From the NCBI GenBank assembly GCA_050309795.1, contig JBNRMW010000033.1, positions 1 to 12,672 of the forward strand: a stretch of 12,672 bases of DNA, in the 5' to 3' direction. The notes under the pieces were generated by a model, which saw nothing but the letters and a program-made list of their open reading frames with translations, was not told where the DNA came from and searched no databases. Shown piece by piece: positions 6,301 to 12,505 of this stretch (position 1 is its first letter; the number at the start of each line of letters is the position of its first letter). Origin of the DNA: JBNRMW01 sp050309795 (GTDB taxonomy: Bacteria > Bacillota_I > Bacilli_A > Erysipelotrichales > Erysipelotrichaceae). The position numbers and the translations under genes are program-made.

Positions 6301-6320
6301 AGGGCCATCTGGTCTTTTTT
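6301..6320 (+). terminator. weak plus-strand terminator upstream of rsmG
   Basis: AGGGCC (6301-6306) can pair with GGTCTT (6311-6316) using two G-U pairs around an ATCT loop, and a run of six T covers 6315-6320. It is the first terminator-like site after the PHP gene on the plus strand, beyond the convergent GNAT gene. Weak stem, so uncertain. Confidence 0.3.
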
Positions 6321-6346
6321 GTTTGTCGCTATTGGCAGGGCTTCTT

Positions 6347-6355
6347 TGCTATAAT
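6347..6355 (+). promoter_or_regulatory. rsmG promoter (extended -10)
   Basis: TGCTATAAT (TATAAT 6350-6355), the same nine bases as the divergent promoter at 6287-6295. TTGGCA (6332-6337) is too close to serve as a -35 box. Transcription would start near 6362, leaving AAGGAG (6362-6367) at the very 5' end of the mRNA, seven bases before ATG 6375. Confidence 0.6.
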
Positions 6356-6374
6356 AAGCATAAGGAGTTGACGA

Positions 6375-7070
6375 ATGCATTTACAATCGATTAAAGAAGC
6401 TATAAACCATCTTACTCAAACGATGACTACCCAACAATGGGACCAATTTGCCCAGTATGCATCGTTTTTATATGAAAAAAATCAAGTCATGAATCTAACA
6501 GCCATTGATGACCCACAGGGTATTTACGAAAAACACTTTTATGATAGTTTACTAATGTTCGTAACGCTCGATGAATTTGATTCTTTTTGTGATTTAGGAT
6601 CTGGGGCGGGATTCCCGGGCATGGTGGTAGCAATTATGCGACCAGAGTCTAAGATTACCTTAGTTGAACCTTTAGCTAAAAGATGTGTTTTTTTACAAGA
6701 AGTGGTAGAGTTATTGAACTTAACAAATGTGGAGATTGTCAATGAACGGGCGGAAGACTTAGCTGTTTTTCGTGAGAGTTTTGATGTGGTGGCTGCACGG
6801 GCGGTTTCTAAATTGAACATCTTGGTCGAATTAGGCTTACCGTTAGTCAAAGTAGGTGGCTATTTAGTGGCAATGAAAGCGGCAGCAGCTTTAGATGAAG
6901 CCGCCGAAGCCAAACAAGCGATTGGTCAATGTGGCGGGAAACTACATAATCCCCAACCCCAGTATTTATTAGACGGTAGTATACGTTATAATATAAAGAT
7001 AGAAAAGATAAAACAGACGCCAGCACGCTTTCCGCGTCGCTACAGTCAAATTAAGAAAAAGCCATTATGA
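6375..7070 (+). CDS. rsmG: 16S rRNA (guanine-527-N7)-methyltransferase RsmG (GidB)
   Basis: SAM-dependent enzyme that makes m7G527 in 16S rRNA; loss gives low-level streptomycin resistance in several bacteria. The 231-residue length is normal. Family motifs are NQVMNLTAI (36-44), KHFYDSL (53-59), DLGSGAGFPG (73-82, SAM site), the acidic VEP at 97-99, ERAED (124-128) and AARAVSKL (140-147). The C-terminus RFPRRYSQIKKKPL, rich in basic residues, is the usual RNA-binding tail. In many Firmicutes rsmG follows mnmG directly; here the two are about 2.9 kb apart. soj starts 19 bases after its stop, so rsmG-soj-spo0J are probably co-transcribed from the promoter at 6347-6355 and end at the terminator at 8748-8770. 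Confidence 0.96.
   Translation: MHLQSIKEAINHLTQTMTTQQWDQFAQYASFLYEKNQVMNLTAIDDPQGIYEKHFYDSLLMFVTLDEFDSFCDLGSGAGFPGMVVAIMRPESKITLVEPLAKRCVFLQEVVELLNLTNVEIVNERAEDLAVFRESFDVVAARAVSKLNILVELGLPLVKVGGYLVAMKAAAALDEAAEAKQAIGQCGGKLHNPQPQYLLDGSIRYNIKIEKIKQTPARFPRRYSQIKKKPL
6965..6992 (+). promoter_or_regulatory. possible internal promoter for soj-spo0J
   Basis: Within the end of rsmG, TTTATT (6965-6970), 16 bases, then a perfect TATAAT (6987-6992). It would start transcription near 6999 and could supply soj-spo0J independently of rsmG. An AT-rich coding stretch could produce this by chance. Confidence 0.3.
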
Positions 7071-7089
7071 GAGTAGAAGGTAGGTAAAT

Positions 7090-7878
7090 ATGGGAAAAGT
7101 GATTGCCGTAACCAATCAAAAGGGCGGTGTTGGTAAAACGACGACGAGTATCAACTTGGCAGCAGGTTTGGGATATTTAGGAAAAAAAGTTTTGTTATTG
7201 GATTTGGACCCACAAGGGAACTCCACCCAAGGTACGGGAGCAACGAATCATCCTTTTGAATTAACCACCTATGATTTATTACTAGGGGATGAAGATTTTT
7301 CCGACATCATCCTTAATTTAAAGCGACCGCCAATTGATGTGGTTCCAAGTACCATCGAATTGGCCGGAGCCGATTTAATAATGGCAAAAGAAGAAACCGG
7401 TAGAGAACATTTCTTGAAGCAGAAGATTGACCAAATTAAAGAAGCGTATGATTATGTTTTAATTGATTGTCCCCCCAGTTTAGGTTTATTGAATACCAAT
7501 GCATTGACGGCAGCGGATTCTGTAATCATACCCGTTCAATGTGAATACTATGCCTTGGAGGGGTTAACTCAACTATTGAGTACGATTCGGTTAGTTCAGC
7601 GTTTGTTCAATCATGATCTTAAAATAGAAGGTGTGTTATTAACGATGTTTGATGTTCGGACGCGGTTAAGTGTGGAGGTCCAACAAGATGTTCGCAAATA
7701 CTTCAAAGAAAAAGTATATCGAGCATATATCCCGCGAAATGTGCGGCTGTCGGAAGCACCCTCTCGCGGATTGTCAATCTTTGAGTACGACATTAAATCA
7801 GAAGGTGCCAAGGCGTATGCGGCCTTAGCTAAAGAAGTGATCATGAAAAACGAAAGTCAGGTGAATAACGATGAGTGA
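7090..7878 (+). CDS. soj: chromosome-partitioning ATPase ParA/Soj
   Basis: ParA-family Walker ATPase (262 residues) that binds DNA as an ATP dimer, works with ParB in origin segregation, and in Bacillus also controls DnaA. The deviant Walker A motif KGGVGKTTT is at 11-19 with the signature Lys11 and Lys16; LLLDLDPQGNST (35-46) is the Walker A' region; VLIDCPPSLGLL near 128-139 is Walker B. VRLSEAPSRGLSIFEYD near the C-terminus is characteristic of chromosomal Soj. ATG 7090 follows an AAGGTAGG-like site. It overlaps spo0J by eight bases (ATGAGTGA). Between rsmG and soj, where Bacillus carries noc, there is no extra parB-like gene. Confidence 0.97.
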   Translation: MGKVIAVTNQKGGVGKTTTSINLAAGLGYLGKKVLLLDLDPQGNSTQGTGATNHPFELTTYDLLLGDEDFSDIILNLKRPPIDVVPSTIELAGADLIMAKEETGREHFLKQKIDQIKEAYDYVLIDCPPSLGLLNTNALTAADSVIIPVQCEYYALEGLTQLLSTIRLVQRLFNHDLKIEGVLLTMFDVRTRLSVEVQQDVRKYFKEKVYRAYIPRNVRLSEAPSRGLSIFEYDIKSEGAKAYAALAKEVIMKNESQVNNDE

Positions 7879-8749
7879 TTCTCGAAGCAAACTAGGAAAA
7901 GGATTAGGGGCCATTTTTGGCGAAAACATTGACCAGATCCTGGAAGATATTGAAAAGGGACAATCCAAAGAGTTTGAAACAACGAGTATGGATGTGCCAA
8001 TTAATGAAATCCGGACAAATCCTTATCAACCACGTAAACAATTTGATCAACAAGCTCTGGTTGAACTGAGTGATTCGATTAAACAATTTGGTATTATCAC
8101 GCCCATTTTGATTCGTAAGTCCGTTCAAGGCTATGAATTAATTGCTGGGGAACGGCGCTTGAGAGCCTCAAAAATGGCGGAACTGAAAGAAATTCCGGCC
8201 ATCATTGTTGACTTCAGCGATGAAATGATGATGGAAGTAGCTTTAATTGAAAACATTCAACGTGAAAACCTAAATGTGGTGGAAGAAGCTCAAGGATATC
8301 AAAATATGATCACACACCTAGGCTATACACAGGAACAAATTGCTCAACGCATTAATAAATCGAGAACCCATGTTGCCAACTTGTTAAGACTTCTTAAATT
8401 GCCGGACGAAGTTTTAGAGATGGTTGTTCAAGATCAGTTAACCATGGGCCATGTACGACCATTGATTACCTTATCGTCGACACAACAAATGATTGAAATA
8501 GCGAAAAAAGCGTATCAACAAAACATGACCGTTCGCGAGGTTGAAAGCTATATTAAACAACTCGACCAACCGCAGGGCAAAAAAACGGTGAAGGTATTGC
8601 CGAAGAAAAAGTATTTATATCCGATCGAACTATTGGAAAAACGGCTACAAACCGGCGTCACGATTAAGAAACAACAAATAATCATCGATTTCATAGATGA
8701 TGAAGATTTAAATCGCATCCTAGAATTAATGGATGCCCTAGAAGATTAA
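7871..8749 (+). CDS. spo0J: chromosome-partitioning protein ParB/Spo0J
   Basis: CTP-dependent DNA clamp that loads at parS sites, spreads, and recruits SMC and Soj. The 292-residue protein has the usual layout: a Soj-stimulating start (KLGKGLGAIFG, 7-17), the N-terminal CTPase domain with NPYQPRK (50-56), GERRLRAS (93-100) and ENIQREN (127-133), then the parS-reading helix-turn-helix, GYTQEQIAQRINKSRTHVANLLRL as a region at 151-174. TMGHVRPLI (191-199) follows, and the C-terminal dimerisation domain is at about 245-292. It is more like Spo0J than Noc, judging from its pairing with soj. AGGTG (7859-7863) inside the end of soj gives seven-base spacing to ATG 7871. No consensus parS is visible in the window. 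A perfect terminator starts in its stop codon. Confidence 0.96.
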   Translation: MSDSRSKLGKGLGAIFGENIDQILEDIEKGQSKEFETTSMDVPINEIRTNPYQPRKQFDQQALVELSDSIKQFGIITPILIRKSVQGYELIAGERRLRASKMAELKEIPAIIVDFSDEMMMEVALIENIQRENLNVVEEAQGYQNMITHLGYTQEQIAQRINKSRTHVANLLRLLKLPDEVLEMVVQDQLTMGHVRPLITLSSTQQMIEIAKKAYQQNMTVREVESYIKQLDQPQGKKTVKVLPKKKYLYPIELLEKRLQTGVTIKKQQIIIDFIDDEDLNRILELMDALED

Positions 8750-8770
8750 AAAGGCTAGACTAGCCTTTTT
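8748..8770 (+). terminator. rho-independent terminator after spo0J
   Basis: AAAAAGGCT (8748-8756) and AGCCTTTTT (8762-8770) form a perfect nine-bp stem with loop AGACT. The first arm begins within the spo0J stop codon (TAA 8747-8749). The A and T tracts make it usable in both directions. Confidence 0.9.
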
Positions 8771-8785
8771 CATTGGTCCAGTTTA

Positions 8786-8794
8786 TGGTACACT
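8786..8794 (+). promoter_or_regulatory. ispD promoter (extended -10, imperfect)
   Basis: TGGTACACT, with TACACT at 8789-8794, lies just after the spo0J terminator. Transcription would start near 8801 at the AAAGGAG (8802-8808) that precedes ATG 8819. No -35 box at the right distance. Confidence 0.35.
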
Positions 8795-8818
8795 TAAAAA
8801 CAAAGGAGATTTGGTGGG

Positions 8819-9469
8819 ATGAAATATTCAGCGCTGATTGTGGCTGCAGGTAAAGGCACACGAATGGGATTAGGGTATAACAAAATGTTTTATAAGCTTC
8901 GTAAATACGGCATGACGGTTTTACAAAAAACGACAAGCATCTTTATGGATGATCCTCAGTGTGCTCAAATTGTCATCGTTACGAATCAATCCGATATGCC
9001 CAAAATTGTGCTTAATCATGAAAACCAAAAAATAGTTCATGTTAATGGTGGACCGACCCGTCAAGAATCGGTATTTCTCGGTTTAATGGCGGTTTCCCAA
9101 GATATTGTCCTCATCCATGATGGCGCCCGCCCGTGGATTGATCAAGAATCGATTGATCGTTTAGTCAATGCGATGGAACATGAAAAAGCAGCTATTTTAG
9201 CGGTTAAAATGAAAGATACCATTAAGGTCATTAAAGATGGTTATGTGGAAAAAACCATTGACCGCGAACAATTAATTAACGCTCAAACACCACAGGCATT
9301 TGAGACGGGTTTAATTATCAATGCCTATTTGAAAATATTTAATAAAAATATACAAGTCTTCGATGATGCTCAGGCCGTCGAACTGGTGACAGATACGAAG
9401 GTAAAAATTGTTCAAGGCTCGTATTTAAATAATAAGATTACAACGATTGATGATGTTAAAAACACTTAA
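8819..9469 (+). CDS. ispD: 2-C-methyl-D-erythritol 4-phosphate cytidylyltransferase IspD
   Basis: Third enzyme of the MEP isoprenoid pathway: it joins CTP and methylerythritol 4-phosphate. A 216-residue protein, slightly shorter than the usual 225-235. Motifs are ALIVAAGKGTRMG (5-17, CTP loop), GGPTRQESV (77-85), HDGARPWI (100-107), KDTIKVI (133-139), TPQAFE (157-162) and FDDAQAVE (181-188, usually TDDA). The end reads LNNKITTIDDV where NIKIT is usual, so the active lysine (Lys206) is probably kept. The relatives TarI/YacM (ribitol-phosphate cytidylyltransferases) share this fold; the short C-terminus and FDDA form leave a small chance of that. Own promoter, own terminator. IspF, often adjacent or fused, is not in the window. 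Confidence 0.86.
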   Translation: MKYSALIVAAGKGTRMGLGYNKMFYKLRKYGMTVLQKTTSIFMDDPQCAQIVIVTNQSDMPKIVLNHENQKIVHVNGGPTRQESVFLGLMAVSQDIVLIHDGARPWIDQESIDRLVNAMEHEKAAILAVKMKDTIKVIKDGYVEKTIDREQLINAQTPQAFETGLIINAYLKIFNKNIQVFDDAQAVELVTDTKVKIVQGSYLNNKITTIDDVKNT

Positions 9470-9491
9470 GGATGCCCGAAGGCATCCTTTT
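9468..9491. terminator. bidirectional terminator between ispD and the dsbA-like gene
   Basis: AAGGATGCC (9468-9476) and GGCATCCTT (9481-9489) form a perfect nine-bp stem around CGAA, with T to 9491. On the minus strand the loop reads C-UUCG-G, the extra-stable tetraloop, followed by a TTAAGTGTTTTT tract. It serves both convergent genes. Confidence 0.88.
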
Positions 9492-9492
9492 A

Positions 9493-10200
9493 TTAATCAC
9501 ATATCCATTGTCCATCAACAAAGCGGCAAGTTTGTCCGTCTTGGACTATTTCTAGCGGTTTGATTTCCGCTTCTTTTTTCTCCTGAAGCATTTGTTTTAA
9601 GGTTTTTAGAAGATAATCTTTGGATTGAGCGCCGCTGATTAAGTATTTTCCTTCAACGACCAAGGCGGGCACCCCGCGCAAACCATAACTTTGAGCTCGT
9701 AAGAAATCATCTTCAACAAAAGCTAAAGTTTTTGGATCCTCATAAAGAGCATACCAGGTATCAAAGTCGACGGGAGTGGACTTGATGATTTCAAAGAGAA
9801 CTGTGTCGTCGTCGATGTTGAGATTTTTAACAAACAACCCTTCTTGTAAAGCGTCGAAAACGTCCCAATAAGAGCCCAAGCTTTCTGCGGCTTTAGCGGC
9901 TCTTAAGCCTTTCATGGAGGTTGGGAAATCGAAATCGGTTTGTTTCATCCCTTCGATATTGAACCGATGTAAAGTATCGTTTTGATTGGCTTGATGCCAG
10001 TGGCTAGCAATCTCTGTTTTTGCTTGGGATAAACTCCCAAATTGAGCTATTAAGGCTTGTTTGTCTGGTGCCAAAGCAAAGCTTCGATGGGTAATTGCGA
10101 GTTCAGGGATTTCTTTATGTAATTCACGTATCCGATACGACATAGGAAAACAAAAGCTACAGATGACATCGTGAAAGAATTCAATATTTAATTGGGTCAT
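9493..10200 (-). CDS. DsbA-family thiol oxidoreductase, FrnE-like
   Basis: A 235-residue cytoplasmic (no signal peptide) thioredoxin-fold protein of the FrnE-like DsbA group. FFHDVICSFCFPM (8-20) carries the active CxxC (Cys14-Cys17). The helical insertion follows, with MKGLRAAKAAESLG (96-109). RGVPALVVEGKYLISGAQ (175-192) holds the cis-proline (Pro178) and the final strand. The tail DGQTCRFVDGQWICD (221-235) adds a second cysteine pair (Cys225, Cys234). ATG 10200 follows AGGAGGGG by a few bases. It starts 46 bases after murT with no terminator between, so it may share the gatD-murT transcript, and it ends at the terminator shared with ispD. Substrate unknown; FrnE-like proteins act as disulfide isomerases or polyketide-related oxidoreductases in the few studied cases. 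Confidence 0.85.
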   Translation of the reverse strand: MTQLNIEFFHDVICSFCFPMSYRIRELHKEIPELAITHRSFALAPDKQALIAQFGSLSQAKTEIASHWHQANQNDTLHRFNIEGMKQTDFDFPTSMKGLRAAKAAESLGSYWDVFDALQEGLFVKNLNIDDDTVLFEIIKSTPVDFDTWYALYEDPKTLAFVEDDFLRAQSYGLRGVPALVVEGKYLISGAQSKDYLLKTLKQMLQEKKEAEIKPLEIVQDGQTCRFVDGQWICD

Positions 10201-10246
10201 ACGCCCCTCCTTTTGATTCTATCTTAAAAGAAGTCAGGAAGTTTGG

Positions 10247-11629
10247 CTAGATAGATACTTCTTTTGTTTTTTGGATTAGGCGTTGTTTTATTTGCTCCAT
10301 TAAGGGTAAGTTTTTTGTTCCAGGGATTAGATAAATCGTATCTAAATCATCAATATCAAAGATGTCGAAGAGTTCTTCTTCATAATGTTTGCCCAAAATT
10401 TGATTCTTCGGATAACCAGTAAGTTCCAATCGAGCCATATAGTCGAGATAGCGTGCACTAGCAAATCCGACCCGTTTAATGAAGGGTTGATTTAAATATT
10501 CGAAATTGACATCATACAAATAGGCAATGTTTTCTGTTTCCATGACCCCGCGTTTGTTGGGTGGATTGGCCATAAAAATGCCAATGTTTCCTTGATGGGA
10601 TTGACGACGGATATAATCGAAAGCACGAGTTACAGCAACGGGATTTTGGTCTTTTCCCATAATCGTTACGAAGCGTTTGTTGGCGACCACGGTTTCCTCA
10701 TAGCGGGTAGTCGGTAGTTGTAACTTAGGAAAGCCTTCTTGTATTTCTGAAAACGTAAAACCAACAAGATGTAAACTGGCAATGGTAGCAAGAGCGTTAT
10801 AGAGATCTGTTAAATTTTCTGAAAAACTCGGAAACTCATAACGTTCTTCTTGATATTCAAGGACAAAGGTATTTGAGTTTCGGTCAATGATTTCATAATC
10901 AGGCTTCGGGTTGCCGAAATGACAGTTTGAACAGGTTGCTTTCCCGATATGATGGTAATGTTGAAAAGTATAAGTCAACGGATGGTTGCACAAAGGACAA
11001 ATCGGTAAATCGTTAATAAGGGCATCCCTATGGCTCGTTTCGTGTGGTAGTGGTCGGATAGAAAAATAGGAACGAGAATTATTTGGTTTTAACATGCTGC
11101 TGATTAAATCATCTCCATTTAATAAGAGGTGAGTATCATCACCAATCGCTTGGTTTAAGCGGGTAACTATAAAATCAACATGGGCATTGCGTCGGTAAGA
11201 ATCGCGAAACAGGTTGGTCACTATTAAATGTTGGGGCTGATAATCAGGCAGTAAGAACCGACTAGCAAGTTCGTCAACTTCTAAAACCGACCAGGGTTTT
11301 GTTTGGTTGCCGAATAGATTGGTTCCAGACAAAAGCGCAGTCGTTGTCCCTTGTAAAATATTGGATCCGTAACTATTATTAATCACGTCAAATTGTTTAT
11401 ACTTTAAAAATGCGGAGATTAAATTCGAAACCGATGTTTTTCCATTGGTACCGGTAATGGCTAATCGGTGCTGGGGCATCGGTAAGATTTTTAAGAGCTC
11501 GGGATCGATCTTTAAAGCTATATGTCCGGGCATATGGGTGCTGTTTCGACCAAAGAGTTTGAGTGTTCGATGGATGAGTTTAGAAGCGACGATGGCGCTA
11601 TGGTATTTTATGTTTTTGTTCATGCTCAT
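10247..11629 (-). CDS. murT: MurT-like lipid II isoglutaminyl synthase subunit (Mur ligase, DUF1727)
   Basis: MurT is the Mur-ligase-like subunit that activates the alpha-carboxyl of D-Glu in lipid II with ATP so that ammonia from GatD can form D-isoglutamine. The 460-residue protein has the family order: LAITGTNGKTS (57-66, P-loop), VLEVDE (115-120), IVTNLFRDS (136-144), a zinc ribbon inserted in the central domain (Cys211, Cys214, Cys233, Cys236), and a C-terminal DUF1727 domain (LYDVNFE, 371-377). Odd points: the KNPAG-type segment reads KDQNPVAVTRA (326-336), and NDNxADGRDxSW, which I recall as holding the Asp that completes the GatD active site, is replaced by ANPPNKRGVMETENIAY (354-370). 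ATG 11629 overlaps the gatD stop as ATGA; no Shine-Dalgarno site is visible, so it is translationally coupled. Confidence 0.85.
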   Translation of the reverse strand: MSMNKNIKYHSAIVASKLIHRTLKLFGRNSTHMPGHIALKIDPELLKILPMPQHRLAITGTNGKTSVSNLISAFLKYKQFDVINNSYGSNILQGTTTALLSGTNLFGNQTKPWSVLEVDELASRFLLPDYQPQHLIVTNLFRDSYRRNAHVDFIVTRLNQAIGDDTHLLLNGDDLISSMLKPNNSRSYFSIRPLPHETSHRDALINDLPICPLCNHPLTYTFQHYHHIGKATCSNCHFGNPKPDYEIIDRNSNTFVLEYQEERYEFPSFSENLTDLYNALATIASLHLVGFTFSEIQEGFPKLQLPTTRYEETVVANKRFVTIMGKDQNPVAVTRAFDYIRRQSHQGNIGIFMANPPNKRGVMETENIAYLYDVNFEYLNQPFIKRVGFASARYLDYMARLELTGYPKNQILGKHYEEELFDIFDIDDLDTIYLIPGTKNLPLMEQIKQRLIQKTKEVSI

Positions 11630-12348
11630 GATTTCGTTAATTGGTAAAATTGGCCAGATTTAAATTCTTCTAACCGTTGGTAGTAGGCAGCAACAAGGGT
11701 ATCATAATTAGATGGCATGGGTAATGTAGGATCTAATCGGTTGAGAAAAGCTTTCATAAATAAAGGATTCAATAGTAGGAAAGGACCGATACAATTGGTG
11801 CCATAAAAATTTTTGTAGAGAACACCTTCTTTATTTGTTTGGCGATTCATCCCAAAACCTTGTTGGGTTTCAAAGAAAATATTTTGAAAATAATCTCCAT
11901 AAAAACTTTCACTAAATTGGGTTTTATGAGCGGTGAGTTCCAGTTCATCAAACGTCCCTAGAATATAGTTGTTGAGACGGGGTTGATAGCGTTGGATTGT
12001 ATGAAAGTCAAAGATTTGTAAACCGTCGACGATTCCGAGTTCTTCGTAATCGATGAACTTTCCAAAAATATCTAAGCCATTTCCAGTGATGAAAAAAGTG
12101 GTTTCTTTTTCGATGAGCTCTTTAATGCGATCTTTATAGGGCAAAAGTTTATGTAGTAAGGTGAATTGATGTTTTTCGCTAAGAGCTCCTAAGTAGATGA
12201 AGTCAACCTCATGGTTCACAAAATAAGGCTCTTCAACGAGGGAAGTTTTAATGAGTTGATGATCTTTGAAAACGTGTTCAAAGAGTAATTGATGGCCATG
12301 TTCACCGTACAGTGCAGCGACTTCATGGGCTAAGATTTCAATAACCAT
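11626..12348 (-). CDS. gatD: GatD-like amidotransferase lacking the catalytic Cys and His
   Basis: Homologue of GatD, the glutaminase partner of MurT, identified by context and by EGVLYKNFYGTNCIGP (174-189), which follows EGIHYKNLLGTYLHGP of the Staphylococcus protein as I recall it. The product is 240 residues, the normal length. The nucleophile elbow ICGGYQFLGK reads TGNGLDIFGK here (88-97): the Cys is Gly. The HGP histidine is Ile (Ile187). The GGGSDREQ loop is LGALSEKHQ (53-61). The only cysteine is Cys186. It should therefore not hydrolyse glutamine. I chose ATG 12348, five bases after AAGGAG (12354-12359). An in-frame ATG at 12399 lies in the -35 box of the promoter, outside the mRNA. 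It comes before murT, whereas murT-gatD is the usual order. Confidence 0.8.
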   Translation of the reverse strand: MVIEILAHEVAALYGEHGHQLLFEHVFKDHQLIKTSLVEEPYFVNHEVDFIYLGALSEKHQFTLLHKLLPYKDRIKELIEKETTFFITGNGLDIFGKFIDYEELGIVDGLQIFDFHTIQRYQPRLNNYILGTFDELELTAHKTQFSESFYGDYFQNIFFETQQGFGMNRQTNKEGVLYKNFYGTNCIGPFLLLNPLFMKAFLNRLDPTLPMPSNYDTLVAAYYQRLEEFKSGQFYQLTKS

Positions 12349-12370
12349 GGGGACTCCTTCTTTTACTAAT

Positions 12371-12399
12371 AATATACATCGATTATTTAGGGTTATCAA
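12371..12399 (-). promoter_or_regulatory. promoter of the gatD-murT unit
   Basis: On the minus strand, TTGATA (12399-12394), 17 bases, then TATATT (12376-12371). This is the best two-box promoter in the window. Transcription would start near 12364, just before the AAGGAG at 12359-12354, and this fixes the gatD start at 12348. It lies 33 bases from the IS end, so the IS has not cut it. Confidence 0.7.
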
Positions 12400-12431
12400 G
12401 AAGAGAGGGTTGGTTGTTGGGGCTTAAATGA

Positions 12432-12456
12432 TGTACACTTGTAAATGATGTGAGAC
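12432..12456 (+). repeat. IS terminal inverted repeat (transposase-stop side)
   Basis: Starts TGTACACTTG and ends GATGTGAGAC. It pairs as an inverted repeat with 102-126 at 19 of 25 positions, the inner ten bases being identical. Confidence 0.65.
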
Positions 12457-12480
12457 CGTATTCTTAAGAATAAATGGTCT
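12453..12480. repeat. palindrome inside the IS end
   Basis: AGACC (12453-12457) and GGTCT (12476-12480) flank the perfect 14-base palindrome TATTCTTAAGAATA (12459-12472). It lies between the terminal repeat and the transposase stop, and could be a protein-binding site or a terminator-like fold for the transposase message. Confidence 0.45.
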
Positions 12481-12505
12481 AGTTGAGATGAATTGGATAG
12501 TTATC

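Noticed and set aside
6764..6779. parS-like site in rsmG
   Set aside because: It matches the 16-base parS consensus at only 11 positions and lacks the CACGTG centre; a segment in spo0J near 8255 matches at 10. No acceptable parS was found.
1158..8128. Antisense open frames of 60-145 codons within the DUF2974, mnmG, PHP, rsmG, soj and spo0J genes
   Set aside because: They lie opposite well-supported genes, have no ribosome binding sites or recognisable motifs, and are explained by codon bias of the sense strand.
5480..9255. DnaA-box-like words TGTGGATTA (about 5486) and TGTGGAAAA (about 9245)
   Set aside because: Single, isolated, one mismatch each and inside coding regions; no cluster or AT-rich unwinding region, so no origin in the window.
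12349..12399. Upstream in-frame ATG for gatD at 12399, adding 17 residues
   Set aside because: It falls within the -35 box of a strong promoter, no ribosome binding site precedes it, and ATG 12348 has AAGGAG at five bases.
102..12456. A true composite transposon carrying mnmG to gatD
   Set aside because: The cargo is core chromosome (mnmG, rsmG, soj, spo0J, murT), and target duplications at the outer ends cannot be seen; a contig break in a repeated IS is simpler.
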